In this document: positions 36,451 through 49,140 of the stretch, piece by piece
Layout: each line of letters begins with the position of its first letter
Position numbering within the stretch: position 1 is the first letter of the stretch
Assembly (NCBI RefSeq): GCF_029962835.1
Contig: NC_080578.1
Span: forward strand, 50,213,001-50,277,000
Origin: Magnolia sinica
Taxonomy: Eukaryota > Streptophyta > Magnoliopsida > Magnoliales > Magnoliaceae
Reading direction: 5' to 3'
Length of the DNA stretch: 64,000 bases
Position numbers and translations under genes: made by a program
Notes under the pieces: generated by a model
The model's database searches: none
Told to the model about the DNA's origin: nothing
The model's input: the letters and a program-made list of their open reading frames with translations, nothing else

Positions 36451-36799
36451 TTCCAAATTGAATTTGGGATTCTCTCTTATCATAATTCATAGCTTAGGAT
36501 TTTTTCTAACTTAGAGTTCTTTTCTTGATTTTAGAAACTAACCTATTTCCTGTTTTGTAGGATCCTGACATAAATTTCTAAGTTAGATTCTAACATAGAT
36601 CTCCAAATTGGAAGTGAAGGAGGAGCTCCCTATTCTTCAGACATCAATCATCTCCTTTTCCGGGTTCTTTCTTCCCATTCTTATTTACATAGTTTTAACT
36701 TGTTTTAGAATCTCATAGTTTCTAGGTCTAGTTTTATTTCTCTTAGGTTGCTTCTTAGTTTAGTTTTCTTTCTTACATTGCAATAACATAGTTTATGCT

Positions 36800-38240
36800 A
36801 GGACGTAGATCTCTCTGAATATAGAACTAGCACCGTTTGATCCTGAGATTGAAAGAACAATTCGTGAAAGATTGAGAAATAATCCTGTTGAAATGGTGAA
36901 TGAGACTGAAGTTAAAGCTCTCAAAGATTATTCAGCTCTGTCCAATTTAATGCGCCTTCATGCATAGTGTTGCCAACCACTACGGCAACACACTTTGAAC
37001 TTAAACCCGGAGTCATACAATTGTTGCCATCCTTTTATGGATTGGACAAGGAGGACCCATATCATCATGTGAAAGAATTCTTAAACATTTGCTCCACCTT
37101 TAAGTTCCAAAACTTCTCCAGACGATTCGATCCGCCTACGCCTGTTTCCTTTTTCTTTGAAGGATAAGGCGAAAGCATGGTTGAATTCTCTAGAAGTTGG
37201 ATCTATCACTACATGGGACCAACTGTCTAAGAAGTTCTTAAACAAGTTCTTCCCCGTTCACAAAACCAATGCCCTCCGTAGAGAAATTACTAACTTCACA
37301 CAAAAAGAGGGCGAGCACTTTCATGAATGTTGGGAAAGATGGAAGGACTTGCTTCTTAAATGTCCTCACCATGGTTTTGAGAAGTGGCAACAAGTTCAAT
37401 ACTTCTATGACGGTCTGACACCACAGAACCGTCGCATGGTTGATGCCACCAGTGGAGGGTCATTCATGACCAAAAGTGATGTCGAAGCGTGGAACTTCTT
37501 TGAAACCTTGTGCAAAAATTCCCAGCAATGGGATTATTCAAATAGAGGTGACAGAAGTCCCCAACCACAAAAGAGAGGTGGTATATATGAGATAGGAGTC
37601 ATGCCAGAGCTGAGCGCCAAGCTTGATAACCTGACAAAGAAAGTTGATGCTCTGGTATTAAATAATGAACCACCATAAACAGCTCAAGTCGAGGCATATG
37701 CCACATGTTCTAGTCCTGCCCATCCTATGCAGTCTTGTCCATCTGGTGCAGCATTCCCAGAACTTCTCTCTGAACAAGTTCATGCTATGAACACTTTTCA
37801 AAAATCTGGGAATGATCCTTACTCGAACACATACAACCCAGGGTGGGCTAGACATCCAAATTTCTCTTGGGCAAAAGGACCACAACAAGGAGGACCATCT
37901 AGAAATCCTCCCATGCAACCGCACCTCCAAGTTGGCAGTCAACAACCTCAACAGTTTCCACAATATCAACAACTGCCTACACAATCAAGGAAACCATCTC
38001 TTGAGGATACACTCCATCTTTTCATGCAGAGTTCTCTCCAATTCCAAAAAGACACCCAACAAACCTTACTGGCCAACCAGCAAAGCTTACATGCAAATGC
38101 ACAATCCATTGCCAAGTTGGAAGTACAAATGGGTCAACTAGCTGCCACATTGAGTGAGAGAGAGAAGGGCAAGTTCCCTAGCCAACCCGAGGCTAATCCA
38201 AAGGGACAAGTATGAGATTGGCTCTAATTCCAACCAAGGG
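36800..38240 (+). pseudogene. Athila copy C gag
   Basis: Gag starts in a region reading RLRNNPVEMVNE (about 36870-36905). After a frameshift near 36966 it continues as FELKPGVIQLLPSFYGLDKEDPYHHVKEF. The central domain is open at 37157-37678, with KAWLNSLEVGSITTWDQL, FLNKFFPVHKTNALRREI and ECWERWKDLLLKCPHHG. The tail at 37727-38215 carries NTYNPGWARHPNFSW and a glutamine-rich segment. Gag would form the particle shell. Only a few lesions are present (near 36966, 37150 and 37676), so the gene is young but probably not functional. Confidence 0.85.
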
Positions 38241-39475
38241 CAATATCATGAACAGGCCAAATCGATCACTACCCTTAGGTCAGGCACGCAGATTGATAAC
38301 AGAATAGAGATGCCTGGGGATGAATCAAATTCTAAAACAAGATCAAGATGAAGCAGAGAGCCATACCAATGCATCCAAAGTCCAAAAGCTCTCTGACTCT
38401 CCAAGAGCCACTAATGTGCCACCTTATGTGCCCAAAGCACCCTTTCCTCAACGTCTGGCACCAATAAAGAAAAGAAATAACTTTGATGAAATCTTGGATG
38501 TGTTTCAAAAGTGCAAGTCAACATCCCGTTGCTTGACGCTATCAAGCAAGTCCCTGCTTACGCTAAGTTTCTTAAAGATTTATGCACTCAAAAGCGTAAG
38601 CAAAATGTTCATAAGAAAGTCTTCCTTGCAGAGCAGCTCAGCTCCATGATTCAACATAACACCCCTCCTAAATTTAGGGATCCATGAGCTCCCACCATTT
38701 CTTGCGGCATCGGAGATCATAAGATCGGGAAGGCATTACTTGATTTAGGGGCGAGTGTCAATTTGTTCCATATTCGGTTTATGAGCAGCTAGGACTTGGT
38801 GAGTTGAAACCGACTAAGGTAACATTACAACTAGCCGATAGATCTGTCAAGGTGCCCTGGGGTATTATTGAAGATGTGTTAATCCAGGTTGATAAATTTT
38901 ATTTTCCAGTGGATTTCATAGTTATAGATACTCAGCCTGTCCAGAATCTTCATAGTCAGATCCCAGTCATTTTGGGTCGTCCATTTTTGGCCACATCTAA
39001 TGCTATTATCAATTGCAGGAATGGAGTTATGAAATTGTCCTTTGGTAACATGAATATTAAACTCAATGTTTTTAATACAGGACAACAATCCTCAGATTTG
39101 GATGACATATTTGAAGTGGACATGATCGAGAGCCTTGTGCAGGACTCCTTCCGTACATCTTTTGAAGATCCTCTTGAGACCTGCTTAGCACAATCGGGCA
39201 TGGATTTTGACATTGATAGTCCCATCCATGAAGTCAATGCATTGCTCGACTCTACTCCTATATTGGAGACTGAAAAATGGAGAGCGAAAGTGAAACCTCT
39301 TCATCCCTCTGAGACTCTTCCTGACAGCACAGTTTGTAACTCTGAGAAGACAAAGGCGAGCAGGCTGCTTAATGTTCTTAGAGCATATAAGGCAGCAATT
39401 GAACGGAAGATAGAAAAAAATCCAGGGAGTATGCCCCCCTGCATGGATGGATCATGCTGTGGTAATATTGCATAA
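38241..39475 (+). pseudogene. Athila copy C gag-pro region and aspartic protease
   Basis: The first part reads PYVPKAPFPQRLAP and, in a shifted frame, the segment before protease. The active site DLGASVNL is at about 38738-38764. A one-base deletion near 38770 shifts the frame. Open sequence then runs from 38804 to 39475 (223 residues) with IIEDVLIQVDKFYFPVDFIV and IPVILGRPFLATSNAIIN. It is close to the copy B protease at 21065-21745. After about 39475 only the first ~100 bases of the RT region remain. Confidence 0.8.
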
Positions 39476-41017
39476 CATGCAAAGGAAGCGTGATCCTAAC
39501 ATAGAAGAAGTCGTTCGAGCAGAAGTCCTTAAATTATTTGACGACAGTGTCAGTTGCCTTATTTCAGATAGCACAGTTCATGGGAACTCACATCACTTGT
39601 CTGGGATCGGTTAATGAAAGTGTTGAGGTAATTTCTTTGGCGGACCCTGGTTATAAAGATTATTTCATTCATGGTCCGTTCTTGTCTGGCCGAAGACGTT
39701 AAATTTAGCGCTCATGGGAGGCAACCCAGCGTTTTGCTTTATTGTATTGCTTTTTATTTCATTCATTTTCATTTTTCTTAGTTAGTTACTTCAATGTTTG
39801 TGGGTAACATTACTGCAAACCCTCACGAGACTACAACTCGTCCACTAGGGGTAACCTAGGGGTTTAAAGGCTTGTTGCATGCGCTAAATGCAATCGAGAG
39901 CACCTGTGAAAGTGGTATAGGTAGGATCTTCTTTTCTTTTTCTTTTTGTTATTTTTGTTAATTTCTCTCTTGCCCTAACTTGCTCTTACATTGATAATTT
40001 TGGGAAACCTCTTGATTCTCCGTCCAGGTACTATCTTTCCCTCATTCCTCTTTTATTATTCGTTGTCCCATGTGCATCGCATGATTATTTCTTTTACATT
40101 GAGGACAATGTAGATTTTAGGTTGAGGGTGGGAGATTAGGTTACCTAATTAGTATTTTCTTGGTCTTGAGCAAAATTTGTGAAAAATTTGTGAAAATTTT
40201 AAAATTTTTTCTGAAATTTCTATTGAATTCAAAGTGATTTTGAAGGATAGTTGTGATTTTAACATTATAAGATATGTGATGTTGGTAACTTATGACTCTT
40301 GGATTCGGCCATCTGCTTGATTTCACAGTCAATTTTGAATTGTTAATCCATGATTAGAAGTTGTAAACATTGATTGAGCCATGATTTCACATATCACATC
40401 TCGCTTACACATTAAGTTTTCGGTTCGATAACTGAATGATTAACTTGGTAAAAAGAAGAATTAAAAGGCTAAGTCACATAATCTTCACCATAGGTTTGCT
40501 CCCTATAGGTGCAGATTTGATTCTCCATAGTTGACATATGAAAAAAAAAAAAAGTTAGGCGACAAGTTTTCGCCATAGGTTTGCTCCCTATAGGTAAGAA
40601 TTTGATTCCCCTCATTTGCGTTACTGCTCATAAAGAAAATCAAAGGCTGGTAAAATGAAAAGTTAATCTGTGAGATAAGTGTTGGTTTCAAGCTTGGTTG
40701 TCACGAATTACCAATGATATCATGAGATTGACAATTGGATCTCTTAATGTTTGTAAGTCGAGATTACACTTTACATTCATGGAGCTCGATGTTCAAAATT
40801 GTTCCAATTAATGGATTAATAGTTTGAAATTAATTATGAAATCTGTCGAGAGCTTGATTCCAAGAGAAAAATTCCACACACCAATCATGAATCTTAGAAT
40901 TTTCACATCTCAGCTATCTGTTCACAAGTCACTTGAGTTTACAGGAATTGTCTTTTATTTCTGAAATTATTTTTCGCATGTTTTGCTCGGGACTAGCAAA
41001 ATGCTGGTTGGGGGTTG
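39476..41017 (+). other. Athila copy C: pol deletion scar and 3' non-coding region
   Basis: The RT N-terminal phrase EEVVRAEVLKLFDDSV is visible at about 39505-39550. Sequence then jumps to the end of an Athila coding region near 39690 (GTTAAATTTAGCGCTCATGGG, GGAGGCAACCCAGCG). RT, RNase H and integrase, normally about 3 kb, are absent. The remaining non-coding part holds two direct copies of CATAGGTTTGCTCCCTATAGG (about 40489 and 40574). It ends GCTGGTTGGGGGTTG, the polypurine tract, directly before the 3' LTR. Confidence 0.8.
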
Positions 41018-43213
41018 TGATCAGGGTCGAATATTGCATATTAGACCCTAATCATTACCAGATTTTACATATATGATAATGCTTAATGGAGTATTTTAAT
41101 TGTATTTTTGTTACAGGATGAAGTCAGGAGCGTTAATTGAAAATTGATGTTAAAGGCATGGATTTCATGATCCAAAGTCTCCAGAGCACGGGATGGACTC
41201 CAGAGAACCAATAATGAAGATTTTACACGCCTGGGATCTGAGGAAAGCAAGCCAAAGGGGCCCGAAAAGGGTCCAGAATGCAAGATCACATGGTTCCCGC
41301 TATCCGATCAGTTCGAAACTTCATACATGAGATGAGGGCCGTAAATTAACTGTACATATTAAATTTCAGCCATTGAAGATCTCGGGAAGTGGTCCAACGG
41401 ACAGATCAGCCTATTAATCTCCAATTTGGGGCCCACCTGATATTTGGAACTGCCTCAACCTTGGTATTGACAGTTAAATTACCATGATAAAGAGGATGGA
41501 TGGTGTAGATTTCTCGTAAACATCACAGTGGGCCCTGTGTATGAGGAGTGTGCACACTGCACGTTTTCACCAGCTGCGCACCGCACCGCTGGGACAGTCA
41601 GCGAGAGCGCTGACCCGTCTCTCTCTCTCGCCGCTGCAGCGTCCGCGGAACCGAACCGCGGTCATCGGTTGTGGGGCCCACCTAGTGTCCAAATGGACAA
41701 TCCAAACCGTCCATCCACTTCCTGGGGCAGCCATTACCATTGCCTAGGTGGCAAAAATTCAAATGAACGCATAGATCAGAGCCTAGCCGTTCAAACGCAG
41801 GTTGGACGGCAAGACAGAAAGCCGCGTGGGCTGCACCGAATCCACCCCAAAATCAGTCAATTCCTACTGATTTTTCGAGCTGAAACCAATGGACGGCGTG
41901 GATTCCTGTGAAAAGTCCAATAATGGACCCAACCATCATCGCAGCGTCGGTTTGGCGTCCGCGAAACGCACGGACGCTGCCAGTTTTTATGGAAATTAGT
42001 GGGCCCCACTCGTCAACCTTCCGGAAGATCTGATCCATCCATCGTGTAGAGGGCTTCGAGAGCTTCAAAACCATGTTGATATTCCTCGCCCATGCGTACA
42101 CACGTGTGCGGTACAGAGGCCAAAAGTAGACTGCCCCGGGACATTTAAAACCGAGTTTTTTGAGATTTCTTCTGTGGGCCGCGCTAATGGACCTTCGAAT
42201 CCACCCATTCTTGACTGAAATTTTGTTCTGAATCCAATGGACAGGGTGGATTTTTCAGAAAATACCTCTGTGGGGCCCACCGATCACGGCTGCGAAAATT
42301 TATACTCCGAGTCCTTCTACAACTCTGCCACCAACCCCAGCCATCCAGCAGCTATAAAAGGGGAGTTTTGGACGTGGGAAAGGCATTCAGAACCAGGGGA
42401 TTCCAGATCTGAAGCAAGGGAGAGAAGAAAGAGAAGAAAGAGAAGAAAGAAGAGAGAGAGATTGTTTGGTTTGACGTTTTTTAATGAATTTTATTTAATA
42501 TTTTTTTATGGATTTTATGGGTCAAAAATCTCTCAGCTAGGACTGAGATGAAGCCCCTAATTTGATTAGCTCTTGTATTGGTTGATTTACTTTGAATTTC
42601 AATTAATTTGTTTCTTTCTTTAAGTGGGCTTATGGGTTTAAATTCTATACTTCTCCATCGATGAACTTGACCAAAGTATATATATGGATGTTGTTTGGAT
42701 GCTTATTATAGGTGCTTGTGTCTGATCAAGAACAGGTTTCCTATAGAGGAAGAAACATGATGCTTTAATGAATTGTACATCCCTTATGCCCGACCAAGGA
42801 TATGGGATATGTCATTCATGGCATTGCTTAAAGGAATTAGACAGTCTGTATGCCTGATTAAGGACACAGATTGTGCTTTCTCTATTTAAGTGGTATCAAT
42901 CTAGATCAAGGTGAATCAACAGACAAAACAAGGGTTAGGATAATTAGGGGTGGATTCGAAAGTCCTAGTGCTCTCTCTCTGATTGAATTTTCTTCCCTGT
43001 TCTTAATTAATTGTTTTTCATAAAATTGGGCTTAGTAATTCATTCCATTAATTGTTGGATTAGTTAAGGAGAATCATAGATTTGAATTGTGACGACCAGT
43101 CCTCGTGGGAACGATCTCGTAATACGTACTGTATCTACATCTGATTCGTATACTTGCGAGTTTAAAAATCATTTAAATCATGTTGGTTTAAATAAAACAT
43201 CAAGTTTTTGGCT
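41018..43213 (+). repeat. Athila copy C 3' LTR
   Basis: It is nearly identical to 34288-36442. A CA end is expected at about 43198-43199, but the match to the 5' side continues 13 bases further, through TCAAGTTTTTGGC, into what is primer binding site sequence in the 5' copy. One unmatched T follows, and then the ACCAT duplication. The differences from the 5' LTR are mostly small indels, including an extra 24 bases near 41572. Confidence 0.9.
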
Positions 43214-43218
43214 ACCAT
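43214..43218 (+). other. Target site duplication ACCAT, right copy
   Basis: It pairs with 34283-34287 and marks the insertion of Athila copy C into giant element copy 2. Confidence 0.85.
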
Positions 43219-43559
43219 CCGCTGTTTGGATAGTGGGGCCCAGCATGATGTATGTGTTGCATCCAAATTGTCCAACCATTTTGAAAGCTCATCTTAAGAC
43301 TTGAGACTAAAAATGAGACAGATCTAGGATCAGGTGGACCACGTTACAGGAAATAATGGGTTTGAACGTCCACCATTAAACCCTTGGACTTCAAAGTTTG
43401 GACCAATATGATATTTATTTTCCCTCTCAATCCAGGCCTTTATGACCTTATGATTAGGTTGGTTGGAAAATAAACTGTATAGTGGGCCTTGTGATTGTTT
43501 AACAGTGGAAATTATTATCTCAATTGCTATTTGTGGTATGGTCCAAATGATCCTTCATT

Positions 43560-44780
43560 ATGATCTTTTTTTTGGGACGTGATGAGGCCCACATTGATTT
43601 ATTTGTGGCCCGTCCGTTGAGCCCCACCTTGACACATGAGGCCCATGTGATTAGGCACATCTTGATTTATTTGTGGACGTCCATGAGGCCCGCCTTGATG
43701 TATTTGCGACCCATCCATGAGGCCAATGTGCAGGGCCCACTTATGATGTATATTAGGGCCAATGTGTAGGGCCCACCTGTGATGTATATTAGGCCTGACG
43801 TGTTGTGTACGAGGCCCATGTAATGCGGCCCACTTGATGCTTGTATGGCCCATGTGGTGTATTTAAGGGCCAATGTGCAGGGCCCACCTATTATGTATTT
43901 GTGGCCTTTGTCGAGGCCTAATATGATGTTTTTATGGCCCACATTGATATATTTATGGCCCATCCCTGAGGCCCACATTGATATATAGTGCGGCCCCTTT
44001 GATGTATATGATAGTGCGGGCCCATTTGATGTATATGAGATCCAAGTATTACAACCCATTGTGATGTATGTGAGGCCCATATGACGAGGCCCGATGTGAT
44101 GTAATCATGACCCATGTGCCGAGATCCACGTGATATATATGTTTGATCCGAACGGCCTAATTTGATTTATATAAGGCCCATATGATGAGGCCCAACATGA
44201 TGTATTTTCGGCCCATTTGGTGAGGCCCAAGTGACGTATATGTAGCCCTTGTATGAGGCCCGTGGATGCGACCCACTTGTTGTGTATTAGGCCCTTGTGT
44301 GAGGCCATGGGCTTATGATACGTTTGGCTCTATGTGGGCCACTCCTTGGGAACAATGATGGTTAAATGGCCACATTGTTGGGCAATGATGGTTTAATGTC
44401 CACATTGTGACCTTCCCTTAGGCCTTGATCGGCCGATTGTTGAGGCCGATTATCGATCGATTCCAACTATTGAGGCTGAGTATCGAGGCCAATTCTGAGT
44501 GTCAATTTTGATTGTCAAGGCCAAGGCCGATTGTCGAGACCTATATGATGTATATGCGACCCGTAATTAGGGCCCATTATGATGTATTCGTGGCCTATGG
44601 GCAAGGCCCATTGTGATATGCCCATGATGCATGGCCCATTTGATGTATTCGAGACCCATGTGTAGGGCCCACATGTCATGTATTTAAGGCCAATGAGCAG
44701 GGCCCACCTGTTGTGTATATGTGGTCCTTGGGTAAGGCCCACTGTGTTGTATATTAGGCCTTTGTGTGAGGTCGTGGGCA
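43560..44780. repeat. Degenerate tandem GGCCCA / GATGTATNTG array in giant element copy 2
   Basis: Units of roughly 30-45 bases, each with AGGCCCA and TGATGTAT followed by a variable word, repeat for about 1.2 kb with strong drift. The equivalent array in copy 3, on the other strand, is at about 57590-59060. Open frames through it are low-complexity and unlike any protein I know. Confidence 0.75.
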
Positions 44781-46741
44781 CATTATATGTTAGGCTCTAC
44801 GTGTGTCATTCCTTGGGAGCAATGTTGGTTAAATGTCCATATTGTCGAGGTCAATCGTTATTGATACCGATTATGAGTATGTGACTGCATAGCATCATGG
44901 AACATGCCCATACCCATCATCTGCATGTTTGTTATCAGATGTGATTGACCATTGCATATGTCATTGGACAGGATGATATAAGACTCCCTGATAGGCCGAG
45001 GTTATCTCACATAAGCGCACTGTATGCGCAGGATTGATGCATGACTGGATTGTATGACTTATGCATCTTGCATTGTGTTATGATTACGGTACGCCCTAGC
45101 GACATCAGGGCCATCGCCTCCACAGGCATATCGTGGATAGCCAGATGGGACACTGAAAATGTTTGGTTCTAGCATAGGGGCACCATAGATGTCCATGGGT
45201 GAAAATCCCTAAACCTCCATGGCTAGGAGACGCCCCAACGTCGAGACCGAGTGGATATATATATGAGCGCATGAGGGACGTATACCAGTAAGCCGCGTCT
45301 CCCACTGTGTTGTGGTTGGTTGGGAGGGGGTGTGACCTTACCCGCCTGAGTGAGGGGGCAATGTCTAGGTTGAGTTTGACTAGTTTGAGGAATGGGTCCG
45401 TTATCGACGAGCCGGGCACGATATTGGCAGACGGATAGTGAGGTCACTTCCACTTACCCAGTTGTGTGCTCGAATAGGGGCGACAAGCTGGCGTAGAGTG
45501 TAATAGACCCCGGTGATGATCTCAGAGATGAACTGTACTGATATGTGGATTTAGTGAGCAGGATTTGCATACTCATTCATGCATTCATTCATTCACTATC
45601 CACTCGGGTTGGTGGTGCGCAACTATTTATTACATGTGCCTTCGTAATGGCCAGGATTTCGGTTGGGGTGCGTGACTAACCTGAGATCAGGAGTTTACTA
45701 CATTGAGTCTGACTATCCAAATTTAGGTATGGGACTGGTTTAGATAGAAGTCCCTTGTGATGGACCCTATAGCCTGCGATACTACGTACTATCATACCGA
45801 CTTCACACTCCAGTATGGTCATTCCATTCGCACCGCATATTGCATAACATCTACGGCACACGGCATTTTGAGTTACTATGTCTCTCCATTTATATGGCCT
45901 AGGTACGGCTGACGCTATTTGTGTTACTCATCAGGAATGTATGTTGTATTGCATCTGATATTTGGCTATCTATGATTCATCATTTGCATAGTTGTTCTAC
46001 ATTGTATATTCTGACATTGATTGACTCATGGACTTGTCCGTATTTTCGCTTACTCTGTTATCATATGATTTATGATCTTGTCAATATTCCGTTTACTATG
46101 ATAATTCATGCTCTTGTAAGTATTTCTGCTTATTTCGACATTATACAATTTATGGATTATCAGTACTTTTGATATTGTGTGATTTATGGCATTGTATCCT
46201 TGGCATCTAATATTTGGCTTGCTTTGACTCCTCATTTGGATAGTTAATTTGTATTGTGTACCCTGATATTGTATGATCCATGGACTCGTTAGTACTTCCG
46301 CTTAATCTAATTACTCTGATATTGAATACTTGACACTTACCTTGTGCACAAACTTACACGACCCTCTAAGCTTTCTATAAGCTTATGCACGATAGATGCG
46401 TGCAGGTGATGTTAGGTTGCAGCAGTGTTGAACTTGGAGCGTGCGGCGGCCTTCTGGTGCTTGATTTTAGATTTATGTATTTCCCTTTCAGCATTGTACT
46501 CAAATTGTTATATTAGTGGATATGTGATGATGATGTTGCCTTTGTGAATTGGGTAATCTTGTGGTTATGCTTATTACGAGTTAAACGTAAAAAAAAAAAA
46601 AAAACCTCCTTGTAGGACCCTAGGATCGAAATCTGGCGTATGGACGATAGGAACTGAGAATGGGGTACTATGGAGGCTGTCGGCACCGGATTCGGCGATC
46701 GGGATTCCTGTGAATCCGATTTCCGGGTTTAGGGCGTGACA

Positions 46742-46746
46742 TATGA
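46742..46746 (+). other. Target site duplication TATGA, right copy
   Basis: It pairs with 31662-31666. The Copia integrase frame resumes here. Confidence 0.9.
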
Positions 46747-47150
46747 GATGTGGTTTAATAAGAAGCCTTCTATCAAATACTTTCGAGTTTTCGACAGTAA
46801 ATGTTATATCTTGCGTGACTGAAAACATCTGGGTAAATTTGACACTAAAAGTGATGAAGGGTATTTTTAGGGTATGCTCTGAATAGTCGAGCATATCGAG
46901 TACTTAACAAAAGGACCGGTGTAATACAAGAATTTATTAATGTGGTTATTGATGATCTTTTGAATACACCTGTCTCAAGTTCAGAAGATGATGAAGTTCT
47001 TTAAATTGATAAACCAGACTCTTCATCTAATTAAAATAACACTGAACTACGATAAAATAAAGATCATCCTACTGATCAAATCCTTGAAAATCTCCTCACT
47101 GGTATACGCACTCGTAAACAATTAGAAGATATGTGTAACTACATGTGTTT
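46747..47150 (+). pseudogene. Copia integrase, C-terminal part (split gene)
   Basis: This continues the integrase interrupted at 31666: YEMWFNKKPSIKYFRVFDSKCYIL, then the SDEGYF...GYA segment and the acidic linker SSEDDEV near 46980-47000. The phrase order matches the usual Copia integrase C-terminus. Stops occur near 46760-46870 and 47003. Confidence 0.8.
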
Positions 47151-47990
47151 TACATCTCAGATGGAACCGGCTAACGTAAAAGAAGCCCTTACTGATGAAA
47201 ACTGGATTATAGCTATGCAAGAAGAGCTCAATCAGTTTATAAGAAATGATGTTTGGTATTTAGTTCGAAGACCAACAGATAAAAATATTATCGAAACAAA
47301 ATGAATTTTTAAGAATAAGTCTGATGAACTTGGTAACATAATTAGAAACAAGGGTAGGCTGGTTGTATAAGGATACACTCAAATTGAAGGTATTGATTAT
47401 GATGAAACCTTTGCCCCAGTAGCTCGTCTTGAATCAATCAGACTATTTATATCCATTGCGTGCTTTAAAAAATTTAAAATATATCAAATGGATGTTAAGA
47501 GTGCATTTTTAAATAGTGATTTGCATGAAGAAGTATACGTTGAACAACCAAAGGATTTTGAAGACCCTAAACACGTTAATCATGTTTATCGCTTAAAAAA
47601 GGCACTCTATGGATTGAAACAAGCTCCCAGGGCACGGTACAAGAAATTAACTAAATTCTTGTTATGTCATGAATTTGTAATGGGGAGTGTAGATAAAACA
47701 TTATTTGTTAAGAAACATAAAGATCATATTTTAATTGTGCAAATATATGTTGATAACATTATCTATGGATCTACCTGTGCTAAGATGATTGTTGAGTTTG
47801 CAGATCTTATGAAATTCAAATTCAAAATGAGCATGGTTGGAGAATTAAATTATTTCATAGGTTGCAAGTCAAACAGCTTCCTGATGGATTCTTCATCTCT
47901 CAAACCAAATATGCTTTGAACTTAGTTAAAAGGTTCAGATTTGAGAGTGTAAATAATTTTGATACTCCAATAGTACCACTCTGAAACTCT
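47151..47990 (+). pseudogene. Copia reverse transcriptase
   Basis: It starts EPANVKEALTDENWIIAMQEE (about 47163-47225) and includes [16 protein letters not shown] (47398-47445). [20 protein letters not shown] (about 47480-47540) and [15 protein letters not shown] follow. The catalytic motif reads YVDN at about 47746-47757 instead of YVDD. It is open from 47488 to 47919. Stops at about 47301 and 47368 and a frameshift near 47870-47920 inactivate it. Confidence 0.9.
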
Positions 47991-48019
47991 CTAAGGATTC
48001 AACATGTAAGAGTGTGGAT

Positions 48020-48600
48020 CCTAAGTTGTATCGCAGTATGATATGAAGTTTACTTTATTTAACTGCGAGTCGATCGGATATTGCTTTTAGCGTTGGTATT
48101 TGTGCCAAATATCAATCGGACCCTAAAGAGTCCCACTTCATTGTTGTTAAGCAAATTTTGTGGTATGTCGCTAGTTCAGCTAATCTTGGTCTCTGGTATC
48201 CACATGATACTAGTGTGCAATTAGCTAGTTACATGGATGCTGATTGGGCTGGTAACATTGATGATCGTAAATCAACCAGTGGTGGTTGTTTCTATGTCGG
48301 GAACTGTCCAGTTTTCTGGTTAAGTAAGAAACAAAGTTCTGTATCGCTCTCTACTGCTAAGGCTGAATATATTGCCGCAGGTAATGCATGCACTCAACTA
48401 GTATGGATGAAGAGAATGCTAAGTGATTACGGAATTATACAAGAATCTATGATGTTATATTGTGATAATACAAGCGCAATTAATATTTCTAAAAATCATA
48501 TTCAGTATTCACGAACTAAGCACATTGACATTAGGTACCATTATATTCGTGAATTGGTGGAAGAAAACATAATTTCATTAGAATATATTTAGACCAAAAA
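48020..48600 (+). pseudogene. Copia RNase H
   Basis: It is open from 48158 to 48592 (144 residues) and is the best-preserved Copia domain here. Visible motifs are DADWAG, RKSTSGGCFY, SKKQSSVSLSTAKAEYIA, and the end region TKHIDIRYHYIRE. It degrades the RNA strand during reverse transcription. It ends in an in-frame stop at 48590-48592, after which the frame reads on into a short LVDIFTKPF-like tail near 48610-48630. Confidence 0.9.
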
Positions 48601-48639
48601 TCAACTAGTTGATATATTCACAAAACCGTTTGACAAAAA

Positions 48640-49140
48640 TTGATTTTCAAAATTGAAATTTGATCTTGGTATGTGTAATATGAACTGATGATTTGTGCTC
48701 ATTTGTATCATCATGCTTGTATATATTATTTTGTATTTTTATTTTATTTAAATATATGTAAAATTACACATTTTCTGTGTTGCACGACCAGTCGAGTACA
48801 CACTCGACCAGTCGTGGAACGAACGATCGAGTATGTACATGACCAGTCGTGAAACGCGTGAATGGGGTTTTTATTTGGGGAAAAGTGATTTTTTCTTCAC
48901 TTCCTTCTTCTCCATCAAACCCATCCATGACTGGTCGAACCCATCTCCAATTACTCTCCGGTTTGTGCATCATTTTTTATTTCCTTGTGAATGTAAGTTC
49001 TTTGATCATCTTTAATTTTGATTATGCTTCTTGTTTCAAGATTTATGGTGGTTTGATAGTGTCTCTTCCTTAAAATCTGATTTATTTGGAATCCTTTAAT
49101 TCCTTTTTGCAAACATTTGTTTCTTTGCTATTTTGTTACA
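48640..49140 (+). other. Copia post-pol spacer with CGACCAGTCG motifs
   Basis: This non-coding stretch lies between RNase H and the extra 3' ORF. At 48780-48935 it has four CGACCAGTCG or related motifs like those in the LTR U3. No gene is supported; the short overlapping ORFs at 48764-49073 are not convincing. Confidence 0.6.

Larger units (their letters stand above)
31667..46741 (+). mobile_element. Giant TG...CA element, copy 2 (contains Athila copy C)
   Basis: It starts TGTAAGACCCGTGTCCTAG and ends GGGTTTAGGGCGTGACA, flanked by TATGA on both sides. Without Athila copy C (34288-43213) and its duplication it is about 6144 bases. It is colinear, in the opposite orientation, with copy 3. It consists of a complex ~600-base start, a long GGGCCCAC / ATGATGTATGTG-rich middle (32280-34287 and 43219-44780), and a complex last ~1.9 kb. 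I see no coding region and no terminal direct repeat. Either a very long solo LTR or an unclassified non-autonomous element would fit. Confidence 0.85.

Noticed and set aside
43560..44781. Overlapping frames with repeated Gly-Pro-His and Trp-Ala residues
   Set aside because: These are translations of the degenerate tandem array on both strands; they show no start context or conserved domain.
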